Counted from the stretch's first letter, positions 14,415 through 22,481 are shown. The stretch is DNA of 24,587 nucleotides from JBQTIP01 sp052388025 (GCA_052388025.1 JBQTIP010000188.1:1-24587), one strand, 5' to 3'. Notes: generated from the letters alone by a model not told the origin. Numbers and translations are program-made.

Positions 14415-15587
14415 GTGAACCTGCTCGACCTCGTCCTGGTCCTGCTGCTCGCCTTCGCCGCCTTCTCGGGGTACCGGCGAGGCGCGGCGCTGCAGCTCCT
14501 CACCTACGGCGGGCTTCTTGTCGGGCTCATCCTGGGCGCGCTGTTCGCCCCGGCCCTCGCCTCGCTCGCGGAGGACCCAGCGACCCAGGCCGGGATCGCC
14601 CTAGCCACTCTGCTCGCGCTGGCCGGATTCGGCGACGGCGCCGGCTGGCTCCTGGGATCGAGGGTCAGGGCGGCCACACGAGGCAGTCGATTCCGGCCGG
14701 CCGACGCCGCGGCCGGCTCACTGGTCTCGGTCACGGCCGTGCTCCTCTGCACTTGGTTCATCGCCCTCAACCTGGTCAACGGGCCCTTCCCGGCCCTGGC
14801 CGGCGAGATCCGCCGCTCGGCCATCGTCCGAGTCCTCGGCGCGACGCTTCCCGAGCCCCCGTCGCTCCTGGCCGAAGTCCGGCGGTTCTTCAACCGGTTC
14901 GGGTTCCCGGAGGTGTTCAGCGGCCTGCCCCCGGAGCCGGCCGGACCGGTGAGGGAGCCGAGTGAGGCGCAGGCACAGCGAGCGTTCGACGCCGCCGACC
15001 AGAGCACGGTGCGGATCGTCGGTGAGGCTTGCGGCGCGATCCAGGAAGGGAGCGGCTTCGTGATCGCCCCCTCCTACGTGCTGACGAACGCGCATGTGGT
15101 GGCCGGGGTCGACGCCCCGCAGGTGCAAACCCAGGACGGAGAGAGCCAGGAAGCCGAGACGGTCCTCTACGACCCCGATCTCGACCTCGCCGTGCTTCGC
15201 GTGGCCGAGACGCCGGGACCAGCACTCGAGTTCGTCGACGGCGACGTCGGTCGGGGTGCAAAGGGCGCGGTCCTCGGGTATCCGGAAGGCGGCGGACTCA
15301 CGGGCGTGGGCGCGGCGGTCCGCGGCTTCATCCGGGCGACCGGGCGCGACATCTACGGACGCGGCACCGTCGTACGCGACGTCTACGAGCTCCAAGCGGT
15401 CGTGAGGCCGGGGAACTCGGGTGGACCCTTCGTCCTCGTGAGCGGCGAGGTGGCCGGGATCGTGTTCGCGGCATCGACCACCGATGGCGATGTCGGGTAT
15501 GCGATCACCTCGCCCGACGTGCTGCCCGATGCCCGAGCGGCGGTGGGCCGCATGGCCCCGGTCCCGACGGGCGACTGCGTGCGGTAG
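14415..15587 (+). CDS. marP: MarP-like membrane-anchored serine protease (CvpA + trypsin-like)
   Basis: The 390-residue protein joins an N-terminal CvpA/colicin-V-production-like domain with about four membrane segments (roughly 3-18, 28-48, 60-80, 102-122) to an extracytoplasmic chymotrypsin-fold protease. The triad is visible as His227 in TNAHVVAG, Asp257 in DLDLAVLRV and Ser335 in RPGNSGGP. Two cysteines, C206 (GEACG) and C388 (GDC), flank the protease domain in the positions of the activating disulfide of mycobacterial MarP, and the His-Ser spacing of 108 also matches my recollection of that protein. MarP is needed for acid and oxidative stress resistance in Mycobacterium tuberculosis. 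The start is GTG at 14415. It is divergent from the cDPG gene run and is followed by a hairpin. Confidence 0.9.
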   Translation: MNLLDLVLVLLLAFAAFSGYRRGAALQLLTYGGLLVGLILGALFAPALASLAEDPATQAGIALATLLALAGFGDGAGWLLGSRVRAATRGSRFRPADAAAGSLVSVTAVLLCTWFIALNLVNGPFPALAGEIRRSAIVRVLGATLPEPPSLLAEVRRFFNRFGFPEVFSGLPPEPAGPVREPSEAQAQRAFDAADQSTVRIVGEACGAIQEGSGFVIAPSYVLTNAHVVAGVDAPQVQTQDGESQEAETVLYDPDLDLAVLRVAETPGPALEFVDGDVGRGAKGAVLGYPEGGGLTGVGAAVRGFIRATGRDIYGRGTVVRDVYELQAVVRPGNSGGPFVLVSGEVAGIVFAASTTDGDVGYAITSPDVLPDARAAVGRMAPVPTGDCVR

Positions 15588-15617
15588 CACAGGGTCCTAG
15601 GTACGAGATTGAAACGC

Positions 15618-15652
15618 CGAAGGCCCCGGCGCCCTGCCCGCCGAGGCCTTCG
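15618..15652. terminator. Inverted repeat after the MarP-like gene
   Basis: A perfect 8-bp stem CGAAGGCC/GGCCTTCG encloses a 19-nt GC-rich loop, starting 30 nt after the protease stop. There is no T run on either side, so it would be a Rho-assisted or structural terminator rather than a classical intrinsic one. The stretch 15653-15721 shows nothing recognisable. Confidence 0.4.
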
Positions 15653-15721
15653 ATGCGTCCCAGTGCTAGGGACCTTTCAGCACGAACCATGCCGAACGAG
15701 TAGTTGCTGTACCCCAAACGA

Positions 15722-15797
15722 GTGATCCCGGGCTCGGGCCTGGCTTGGACCGAGAATCCCGACCTGGCCGCCTGCACGATCATGGGTCACGCCCTGC
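15722..15797 (+). pseudogene. Upstream remnant of a DUF11-type surface repeat
   Basis: Reading the frame from 15722 gives PGSGLAWTENPDLAACTI followed by MGHAL, which looks like the start of a DUF11-type extracellular beta-sandwich repeat. The continuation TCDIGTLAGGGSFSVTVEA lies in another frame from 15798, so one extra base near 15794-15798 breaks the repeat. Stops close the frame upstream (TAG at 15701), and no signal peptide or earlier repeat is present before the protease gene. It is best read as the 5' scrap of the following gene. Confidence 0.5.
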
Positions 15798-15839
15798 ACC
15801 TGCGATATCGGGACCCTAGCCGGCGGCGGATCGTTCTCT

Positions 15840-16370
15840 GTGACGGTGGAGGCCGTGACCGGCGAGGGCGACTGTGGAACCCTGGACAACACGGCCACGG
15901 TGACGGCCGCGAACGAGAACCGCAGGAAGCTGGGGAACAACTCCGACAGCGCCTCGATCACGGTGGTGTGCCCACCGCCTCCCGGGGGCACCGAGGGCTG
16001 CACGCCCGGCTACTGGAAGAACCACGAGGAGCGGTGGGACGGTGTGGGTGGCGACGATTTCACGACGTCGATCCATTCGACCGATCTGTTCAACGCGACC
16101 TTCGGGGTCACGTCGGCCGAGTCCGCCCTCGGGGACGACGTGACGCTCATCCAGGCGACCGACACCGCAGGCGGCGGCGTGATCGCCCTGGACCGCCACG
16201 CAGCGGCGGCCCTGGCCAGCGCCGATTCGGGAATCGACTACGAGTTCTCGGGCGCCGAGGTGATCGCCCTCTACCGCGACGCGGTGGGGGTGGATCCGGG
16301 ACCCGAGGACGTCGATTCCGCCCATACCAACCTCGAGGCCGCGAACGAGCGGGGCTGTCCGCTCAACTGA
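15840..16370 (+). CDS. C-terminal part of a DUF11 / CTPGYWKNH secreted protein, probably truncated
   Basis: This 176-residue frame (open upstream to 15798) contains the end of a DUF11-like repeat (CGTLDNTATVTAANE), a proline linker VVCPPPPGG and the CTPGYWKNH motif at about 54-62. A domain of unknown function follows, with GGGVIALDRHAAAALASA, YEFSGAEVIALYRDAV and the ending ANERGCPLN. Proteins with this motif are usually large, secreted and repeat-rich. Here the GTG at 15840 falls inside a beta-sandwich repeat, there is no signal peptide or Shine-Dalgarno, and the matching upstream sequence is in another frame. The piece is therefore probably the surviving 3' end of a broken gene, not a working protein. 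A sequencing-induced frameshift would not explain the missing 5' portion. Confidence 0.6.
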   Translation: MTVEAVTGEGDCGTLDNTATVTAANENRRKLGNNSDSASITVVCPPPPGGTEGCTPGYWKNHEERWDGVGGDDFTTSIHSTDLFNATFGVTSAESALGDDVTLIQATDTAGGGVIALDRHAAAALASADSGIDYEFSGAEVIALYRDAVGVDPGPEDVDSAHTNLEAANERGCPLN

Positions 16371-16391
16371 CGGGCCATCGCGCTTCCGTCG

Positions 16392-16419
16392 ACGGGGGCG
16401 GCCTAAGGGCCGCCCCCGT
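16392..16419. terminator. Strong bidirectional hairpin between convergent genes
   Basis: A perfect 12-bp GC stem (ACGGGGGCGGCC with its complement) encloses the 4-nt loop TAAG. It sits 21 nt after the plus-strand fragment and 5 nt beyond the glycosidase stop on the minus strand. No U tract follows on either strand, which is common for terminators in high-GC actinobacteria. Confidence 0.75.
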
Positions 16420-16424
16420 AGCGG

Positions 16425-18617
16425 CTACTCCTCCATCACGACGCGGACGTCGCCGTCCCTGGCCAGCAGCGAGAACGACGTGATCTCGCCTTCGCGGCGG
16501 AACACGAGCGAGATGCGGCTTCGGCCGACCAGCAGGTTCCGCACCTCGACGGTGTTCAGCCAAGCGGGCAGGTGCGGCTTGTTCACCGTGAGCATGTTCT
16601 GATGGGCCATCGCGGAGATCCCGAGGATCGCCTGCAGCATCAGGAACGGGGCGCCGGCGGCCCAGGCCTGCGGGGAGCACGCCACCGGATAGCTCACAGG
16701 GCGGTTCGGGGTCCGCCGGGTGAAGCCGCAGAAGAGCTCGGGTAGCCGCAGGTAGTCGGCGTGGATCGCAGCGTCGAAGAGCGCGGTCGCGACGCGGTTC
16801 GTCGACCGGGCGAAGCCGTAACGCTTCAGGCCGGCGGCGATCAGAGCGTTGTCGTGAGGCCAGACCGACCCGTTGTGGTAGCTCATGGGGTTGTAGGCGG
16901 TGGCCGACTTGCTCATCGTGCGAATCCCCCAGCCCGAGAACATGTCGGGCGCGAGAAGTCGTTTGGCGAGCGCCGCGGCCTTGTCGGCGTCCACGATGTC
17001 GCAGTAGAGGGCGTGACCGGGGTTCGACATGACGGTCCGCACCTGCCGCTTATCCCGGTCGAGTGCCGCCGCGAAGTACTTCTCATCCTCCATCCAGAAC
17101 GACTCGTTGAAGCGCTTGCGCAGCGTGTGCGCCTCCGCGAGCAGCCACTCGGCCCTCGCATCGTCGCCCAGCGCCTCGTAGACGTCGGCCATGCGGACCT
17201 TGGCCAGGTACACATAGGCCTGGACCTCCGACAGCGCGATGGGCGGCTCGGCCAGGCGGCCGTCTGCGTGCGGCATCGAGCCGTGCGAGTCCTTCCACCC
17301 CTGGTTCCGGATCCCGCGCGGAGAGCGGGTCTGGTATTCGACGAAGCCGTCGCCGTCGATATCGCCGTACTCGTCGATCCAGCGAAGTGCGGCCTCGGCC
17401 GCCGGGAGGAGGCGCCCGGCGAACTCCAGGTCGCCGGTCCACCGGAAGTGCTGGGCGTAAAGGATGGCGAACCAGGGCGTCGCGTCGACCGATCCGAAGT
17501 ACGGCGTGTGGGGAACGATGCCGGCGCGAGCCAGCTCGCCCTGACGGACCTCGTGAAGGATCTTCCCCGGCTGCTCGTCGCGCCAGTCGTCCTCCTTCGT
17601 TCCTTGATGCGCGGCAAGGAGCTCCAGCGCGTCGCGGGCCGGTCGCGGATTCACGGAGAGGAGCTGATGCGACGCGATGAGCGCGTCCCGCCCGAAGACC
17701 GTCACGTACCAGGGGATCCCGCCCGCGAGGACCCTGCCGCCGTCAGTATCCGTGTACAGGGCCCGAAGGTCCCGAAGGCTTCGGTCGAGCAGCTGGTTGA
17801 ACAGCTCGTTGTCGGTGACGATCTGCGTGGACTCGCGCTCCCAATCCTCGTACGAGCGGCGAAGCTCGTGTACGGCCACGTCGAAATCGACAGCCCGCGG
17901 CGCCGCGTCCTCCGTCCTCGGCTCGACCGTCATCGCCACGAGCTTGGTTTGGTAGGGCCCGAGGTGCAGCCGGAAGACCGCAGTGATGACCGAGCCGTCG
18001 ATCTCCGTTCGATCGGGTCGGGTGGCGAACTCGATGCGGGTCACCAGACGGAGTCCGTCCCGCCCGACGTAGCCGAACTCCATGGCGGCCTCGTCCGTCA
18101 TCGGCGGCTCGAGTTGTCCCTCGGCTCCGCGAGCCATCCCTCGGACCTCGAAGATGTCGGCGAAGTCGGCGCCGAAGGTGAACTCCAGGTCGAGCGTCAC
18201 CGACTGCGCGTTGTAGTTCTTCACTCGCACGCGTTCGAACAGCCGTCCGTTGATGACCCGAATGCGGCGTATGTTGAGCGTCTGCTGGGGCACGGTGAGC
18301 TCGTCGCCGTCGTACAGGTCGGGGTTGGTGAGATCGACGTGGGACATGTACGCCCGCTCCGACGATGAGGACAGCAGAACCGGGTTGCGACCCGAGAGCG
18401 TCATCCGGAAGTGGGAAAGGAACCGCGTGTCCTTCGAGTACAGCCCAAGCCCGTAGTCGCCGCCGTGATCGAGGTTGCCCTCCAAGTCCGAGTAGAGGAA
18501 CGTCTCACCCTCCTTGACCGCGAGGGTCTTGCTGGCGAGATCGGTGACCAGAACTGGGACGGCGTCCTTGGCCGGTCCTCGGTGGGGGGCGGGGTGGGGT
18601 TCGGGCTCGGCGCTCAT
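16425..18617 (-). CDS. Amylo-alpha-1,6-glucosidase / glycogen-debranching-like glycosidase
   Basis: A 730-residue cytoplasmic protein with the two-part layout of bacterial debranching-type enzymes. The N-terminal beta domain (about 25-260) includes TFLYSDLEGNLDHGGDYGLG and GLYSKDTRFLSHF. The C-terminal alpha/alpha-barrel has GGIPWYVTVFGRDALIASHQ (about 300-320), VPHTPYFGSVDATPWF, GDGFVEYQ, NQGWKDSHGSM and SYHNGSVWPHDNALIA. Conserved acidic residues in FGRDAL and GWKDS are candidates for substrate binding or catalysis. It probably removes alpha-1,6 branches or terminal glucose from glycogen-like glucans; related proteins act on other glucosides, so the substrate is open. The start is ATG at 18617, the only good start after the promoter at 18670-18698. 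It has no glycogen genes beside it and converges on the surface-protein remnant. Confidence 0.85.
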   Translation of the reverse strand: MSAEPEPHPAPHRGPAKDAVPVLVTDLASKTLAVKEGETFLYSDLEGNLDHGGDYGLGLYSKDTRFLSHFRMTLSGRNPVLLSSSSERAYMSHVDLTNPDLYDGDELTVPQQTLNIRRIRVINGRLFERVRVKNYNAQSVTLDLEFTFGADFADIFEVRGMARGAEGQLEPPMTDEAAMEFGYVGRDGLRLVTRIEFATRPDRTEIDGSVITAVFRLHLGPYQTKLVAMTVEPRTEDAAPRAVDFDVAVHELRRSYEDWERESTQIVTDNELFNQLLDRSLRDLRALYTDTDGGRVLAGGIPWYVTVFGRDALIASHQLLSVNPRPARDALELLAAHQGTKEDDWRDEQPGKILHEVRQGELARAGIVPHTPYFGSVDATPWFAILYAQHFRWTGDLEFAGRLLPAAEAALRWIDEYGDIDGDGFVEYQTRSPRGIRNQGWKDSHGSMPHADGRLAEPPIALSEVQAYVYLAKVRMADVYEALGDDARAEWLLAEAHTLRKRFNESFWMEDEKYFAAALDRDKRQVRTVMSNPGHALYCDIVDADKAAALAKRLLAPDMFSGWGIRTMSKSATAYNPMSYHNGSVWPHDNALIAAGLKRYGFARSTNRVATALFDAAIHADYLRLPELFCGFTRRTPNRPVSYPVACSPQAWAAGAPFLMLQAILGISAMAHQNMLTVNKPHLPAWLNTVEVRNLLVGRSRISLVFRREGEITSFSLLARDGDVRVVMEE

Positions 18618-18632
18618 GGTTGCCGGGAAGGG

Positions 18633-18642
18633 GACCGCGGTC
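18633..18642. promoter_or_regulatory. Palindrome in the glycosidase leader
   Basis: The perfect 10-bp palindrome GACCGCGGTC lies within the predicted 5' leader, just downstream of the predicted promoter. A second small hairpin (GGCCC/GGGCC, 18647-18662) lies next to the predicted transcript start. It could be an operator for a sugar-responsive repressor, but a 10-bp GC palindrome is weak evidence in this genome. Confidence 0.2.
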
Positions 18643-18669
18643 TATCGGCCCCCCCGCGGGCCTCGCGCG

Positions 18670-18698
18670 AGTCTAGGTTCGGCATTGATGCTCTTCAA
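18670..18698 (-). promoter_or_regulatory. Promoter of the glycosidase gene
   Basis: On the minus strand, -35 TTGAAG (18693-18698) and -10 TAGACT (18670-18675) are separated by exactly 17 nt, close to the sigma-70/SigA consensus of Actinobacteria. It lies in a relatively AT-rich patch between the thrB stop and the ATG at 18617, and predicts a leader of about 46 nt. Confidence 0.6.
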
Positions 18699-18737
18699 TG
18701 ATATCGGTCACATTCGAGCAGGAATAAGCGAAGACGA

Positions 18738-19610
18738 TCAGAAGCCTAACGCTACCTCGGCTCCGCGGGCCCGGGGAAGGACTCGGAGGAGCCGCCAGCC
18801 CGGTCCGATCTCGGGCAGGAGCCGGCCATCGGACTCGAACGCCAGGAGCGACGGGCCGGCGCCGGCCACGCAGACCGGCACTCCCGCGCCCTTCAGGTGG
18901 CGGAAGACGGCCTCGACGGCCGGGACGAGCTCGAGCCGAGCGGGCTGGTGCAATCGGTCCTCGAGTGCCTCAGCAAGCAGATCCGGGCGGGAGGTGAGGG
19001 CGAGGACGGCAAGCGCCGCGCGCCCCAGGTTGAACGTAGCGTCATCGAATGCCACCTCCCGCGGCAGCACCCGCCGGGCCTCCGAGGTCGGAAGCCGCTC
19101 GCCATCGGGGACAAGTACGACGGGGCGGAGATCGCGTGAGGGCTCGATCGACTCCGCCCGCCACCCGTCGCGAGAGCGGTAGGCAAGGGTCAGCCCGCCA
19201 AGAAGGGCCGCCGCGACGTTGTCCGGGTGGCCCTCCACCTCGACGGCCATCTGCAGGAGACGCTCCGGCGGGAGGGAGGAGCCGAGGATGCGGTCGGCCA
19301 GGACCAGCCCGGCGACCGTCGCGGCGGCCGAGGATCCCAACCCCCGCTCCAGGGGGATCCGGTTGCGGCACGAGAGCGAGAGCTGAGGCAGGACCGAACC
19401 GGTCTCGCCTGTCAGGTGGGCCATCGAGCGCAAGATGAGATTCGACGCGTCCTCCGGCAGCTCGCCGGCTCCCTCGCCCTCCACGCGAACCCCGGGCGTC
19501 CCCTCGGTGTCCACCGCGACCGCGTTCACGAGGTCGAGCGCCATCGCCAGGCAATCGAATCCCGGACCGAGGTTGGCCACGGTGGCCGGGACGTTGACCG
19601 TGAGCCTCAC
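18738..19610 (-). CDS. thrB: Homoserine kinase
   Basis: ThrB phosphorylates homoserine with ATP for threonine synthesis. The 290-residue GHMP-family protein opens with RLTVNVPATVANLGPGFDCL and has the ATP-binding motif PLERGLGSSAAA at 86-97, VEVEGHPDNVAAALLGG and the C-terminal CVAGAGPSLLAF. The start is GTG at 19610, overlapping the thrC stop as GTGA; the longer open frame to 20351 lies wholly inside thrC and was rejected. The catalytic order hom-thrC-thrB is complete here. The gene that commonly follows, rho, is displaced by about 8 kb. Confidence 0.96.
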   Translation of the reverse strand: MRLTVNVPATVANLGPGFDCLAMALDLVNAVAVDTEGTPGVRVEGEGAGELPEDASNLILRSMAHLTGETGSVLPQLSLSCRNRIPLERGLGSSAAATVAGLVLADRILGSSLPPERLLQMAVEVEGHPDNVAAALLGGLTLAYRSRDGWRAESIEPSRDLRPVVLVPDGERLPTSEARRVLPREVAFDDATFNLGRAALAVLALTSRPDLLAEALEDRLHQPARLELVPAVEAVFRHLKGAGVPVCVAGAGPSLLAFESDGRLLPEIGPGWRLLRVLPRARGAEVALGF

Positions 19611-20662
19611 AGGCCGAGCTCGGCCGCCACGGCCACGGGATCGACGAGGACGGGGCGCGGGTGGCTCGCTCCGGTGATGGCCCACTCCGGGTCCTTCAGC
19701 CCGTGGCCGGTGAGCACGCAGACGATCGTGGCGCCCCCCGGCAGCCGCCCGTCCGCGGCCAGGTGGAGAAGGCCGGCCACCGACGCGGCCGAGGCGAGCT
19801 CGGTGAACAGCCCCTCCGCCGCCAGACGCCGGTAGGCCGAGAGGATCTCCCGATCCGTGACCGCCAGGATCTCCCCCTCGGACTCCGAGGCGGCGGCGAC
19901 CGCTTTCTCCCAGGAGGCCGGGTTCCCGATACGGATCGCGGTCGCGATCGTCGAGGGGTTCGGCACCGGACGGCCGAGGACGATTGGGGCGGCACCCTGG
20001 GCCTGGAAGCCGAACAGAGCAGGCGGCTCGTGGATCACGCCATCCGCGAGGTACTCGGAGTAGCCCATCCAGTGGCTCGAGATGTTGCCGGCGTTCCCGA
20101 CGGGAGTGATGTGGAGGTCCGGCCCGCGCCCGAGGGCGTCGCAGATCTCGAACGCTGCGGTCTTCTGCCCTTGGAGGCGGTTGGGGTTCACCGAGTTGAC
20201 GAGCGTGACCGGGTAGTCGGCGGCGAGGTCCCGAGCCAGCTCGAGGGAAGCGTCGAAGTTCCCTTCGACCTCCAGGACCCTCGCGCCGTGCGCGAGGGCT
20301 TGGGCCATCTTGCCGGGCGCGATCTTGCCCTTCGGCACGAGCACTGCGCACGTAATGCCGGCCTTCGCGGCGTACGCGGCGGCCGAGGCGCTCGTGTTGC
20401 CGGTCGACGCGCAGACCACGGCCTTGGAGCCCTCTTCCACCGACTTCGAGATGGCCAGGGTCATGCCCCGGTCCTTGAAGGAGCCGGTGGGGTTCGAGCC
20501 CTCATACTTCAGATGCACCTCGCAGCCCGTCTCGACAGACAGCGATTCCGACCGTACGAGCGGCGTGCCGCCTTCTCCGAGCGTGACCACCGGCGTCTCG
20601 GCCGTGACCGGCAGCCGATCCCGGTACTCCTCGATGACGCCGCGCCACTGCGACGTGCTCAT
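19607..20662 (-). CDS. thrC: Threonine synthase
   Basis: A PLP enzyme converting O-phosphohomoserine to threonine and phosphate. The 351-residue protein shows the fold-type II lysine K63 in KYEGSNPTGSFKDRGM, the phosphate/PLP-binding ASTGNTSASAAAYAA, and PVGNAGNISSHWMGYSEY. Its length is that of the short actinobacterial/Bacillus-type enzyme, lacking the long N-terminal extension of the E. coli type. The ATG at 20662 overlaps the hom stop by 4 nt, and its own stop overlaps the thrB GTG. Tight overlap implies coupled production of the three threonine enzymes. Confidence 0.97.
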   Translation of the reverse strand: MSTSQWRGVIEEYRDRLPVTAETPVVTLGEGGTPLVRSESLSVETGCEVHLKYEGSNPTGSFKDRGMTLAISKSVEEGSKAVVCASTGNTSASAAAYAAKAGITCAVLVPKGKIAPGKMAQALAHGARVLEVEGNFDASLELARDLAADYPVTLVNSVNPNRLQGQKTAAFEICDALGRGPDLHITPVGNAGNISSHWMGYSEYLADGVIHEPPALFGFQAQGAAPIVLGRPVPNPSTIATAIRIGNPASWEKAVAAASESEGEILAVTDREILSAYRRLAAEGLFTELASAASVAGLLHLAADGRLPGGATIVCVLTGHGLKDPEWAITGASHPRPVLVDPVAVAAELGL

Positions 20663-21948
20663 TCCTCGCCCTCGACGCGGAGGATGCTGCGGACCTCCTC
20701 GACGGCCGGAAGTCCGTGGACCTCCTCGACGGCTCGCTGGAAGTCGCCCTCACGTGCCCGGTGGGTGATGAACACAAGCTGGGCGTCGCGGCCGGATCCT
20801 TCCTGCCACACGCTCTTGATCGACACGCCCGCCCTGCCGAACACGCCCGCGATGTCCGCCAGAACGCCGGGCCGGTCCTCCACCTGCAGGAGTAGGTAGT
20901 ACTGGCCCTGCATCTCCGCCATCGGCCGGAGCCGGCGCTCGAGGAAGCAGGTGCAGCCCACGCCCCGGGTCCCGCTCATGAGGTTGCGGGCGACGCTCAC
21001 GAGGTCCCCGACCACCGCCACGGCGGTCGGGTCGCCGCCCGCGCCCCGGCCGTAGAACATGAGCTCCCCGACCTTCTCGCCTTCGACGAAGACCGCGTTG
21101 TGCGCTTCGCGAACGGCGGCGAGCGGATGGCTCTCGGGCACCATCGCGGGGTGAACCCGCGCGGCGATCCGCTCGTCCTCGAGCTCGGCGATGGCCAGCA
21201 GCTTCACGACGTAGCCCAGTCGTCGAGCGAACGCGATGTCGTCGCTCGTAACCGAGGAGATGCCCTCGCGGTACACGTCGGCGGCGACCACGCGGGCGTT
21301 GAAGGCGATCGATGCGAGGATCGCGCACTTGGCGGCGGCGTCGTGGCCCTCGACGTCGGCGGTAGGGGCGGCCTCCGCGTAGCCGAGCGCTTGGGCCTCT
21401 GCGAGCGCGTCGGTGAAGGACATGCCGTTCTCCGACATCCGGGTCAGGATGTAGTTGGTCGTGCCGTTCACGATCCCGATGAGTCGGCGGATCCGCTCCC
21501 CGGTGAGAGACTCCTTGAGCGGCCGGATCAGCGGGATGCCGCCCCCGACCGCCGCCTCGAAGTAGAGATCGAGACCCTTGGCGTCGGACGCGTCGAAGAG
21601 CTCGCGGCCTCGAGTCGCGAGCAGCTCCTTGTTGGCGGTTACCACCGGCTTGTCGCGGTGGAACGCCGCGAGGATCAGGGAGCCGGCCGGCTCCGCCCCG
21701 CCGATCAGCTCGCAGACGATGTCGACGTCGGGGTCGTCCAGGATCTCCCGCGGATCGGAAGTGAAGCGGGAGGCCTCCAGCGGGACGTCGCGAGCGCGAG
21801 ACGGGTCGCGGACCGCGACGCGCGCCACTTCCAGCCGGCATCCGGCCCGGCGGGCGATGTCCTCTCGGTGCTCGTCGAGCAGCCTGATGACGGCCGCGCC
21901 GACGTTCCCGCAGCCGAGCATCCCGATTCGCAAGGCTCGTTCCGTCAC
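20659..21948 (-). CDS. hom: Homoserine dehydrogenase with C-terminal ACT domain
   Basis: This enzyme reduces aspartate semialdehyde to homoserine with NAD(P)H. The 429-residue protein has the Rossmann motif IGMLGCGNVG at the N-terminus, VVTANKELLA, EAAVGGGIPLIRPLKESL and the signature GIVNGTTNYILT followed by GYAEAAPTADVEGHDAAAK. An ACT domain at about 345-420 (QYYLLLQVEDRPGVLADIAG) implies feedback control, most likely by threonine. The start is GTG at 21948, overlapping the GNAT stop as GTGA. The downstream overlap with thrC is ATGA. Confidence 0.96.
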   Translation of the reverse strand: MTERALRIGMLGCGNVGAAVIRLLDEHREDIARRAGCRLEVARVAVRDPSRARDVPLEASRFTSDPREILDDPDVDIVCELIGGAEPAGSLILAAFHRDKPVVTANKELLATRGRELFDASDAKGLDLYFEAAVGGGIPLIRPLKESLTGERIRRLIGIVNGTTNYILTRMSENGMSFTDALAEAQALGYAEAAPTADVEGHDAAAKCAILASIAFNARVVAADVYREGISSVTSDDIAFARRLGYVVKLLAIAELEDERIAARVHPAMVPESHPLAAVREAHNAVFVEGEKVGELMFYGRGAGGDPTAVAVVGDLVSVARNLMSGTRGVGCTCFLERRLRPMAEMQGQYYLLLQVEDRPGVLADIAGVFGRAGVSIKSVWQEGSGRDAQLVFITHRAREGDFQRAVEEVHGLPAVEEVRSILRVEGEE

Positions 21949-22481
21949 GCCGTCTTCTCCGGCTCCATCCATCTCGCCATCAGGATCTCGTCTTCGTAAC
22001 CGTAGGACTTCCGCGACTGGCGGACGAGCCTTCCCTCCTCGGTGAACCCGAACTTCCGGTAAAGCCCGATCGCCGCCGCGTTCCCCGGATAGACAGAGAG
22101 CAGCACCTTCTCCACGCCGGCCTCGCGCGCCCACCGCAGCGACTCGTGCATCAGGAGGTTGCCCACGCCCCTCCCCCGCCATTCGGGGGCGACGGCCATG
22201 CCGAGCGTCGCGACATGGCGCGTGACTGGGTGGTCCTCGCGGTGGATGCTGAGATGCCCGATCACGCGATCGCCCACGACCGCCACGATATGCGCCCCCT
22301 CGTCGGTCCAGGAGCGCCGGAACCGCCGGCGGTAGACGCGAGGCGCGTGAGAGACCTGCTCCGAGCGGATGAATCGCTTCTCGGCGGCGACCGCTCGATA
22401 AACCCCCAGGAACGAGGGAACGTCGCGCGGGCGAGCCGGACGGACCATGATGCCGTCGGTCGTTCCGGCCAGCTCAGCCAT
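21945..22481 (-). CDS. GNAT-family N-acetyltransferase
   Basis: A 178-residue single-domain acetyltransferase. The acetyl-CoA motif A is visible as GMAVAPEWRGRGVGNLLMHE with RGRGVG at 102-107, followed by VLLSVYPGNAAAIGLYRKFGF, the motif B signature that also looks RimI-like. The ATG at 22481 overlaps the argS end by 8 nt; a second start at the MVRPARPRDV segment is possible. The substrate is unknown: it may acetylate a protein N-terminus, an amine or an antibiotic-like compound. It occupies the spot between argS and hom where many Actinobacteria carry lysA. Its overlaps on both sides show it belongs to the operon. Confidence 0.85.
   Translation of the reverse strand: MAELAGTTDGIMVRPARPRDVPSFLGVYRAVAAEKRFIRSEQVSHAPRVYRRRFRRSWTDEGAHIVAVVGDRVIGHLSIHREDHPVTRHVATLGMAVAPEWRGRGVGNLLMHESLRWAREAGVEKVLLSVYPGNAAAIGLYRKFGFTEEGRLVRQSRKSYGYEDEILMARWMEPEKTA

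Noticed and set aside
10477..18737. Genomic island with mobile-element borders
   Set aside because: No integrase, transposase, tRNA, direct repeat or obvious composition change was found at either edge, so recent transfer is not supported.
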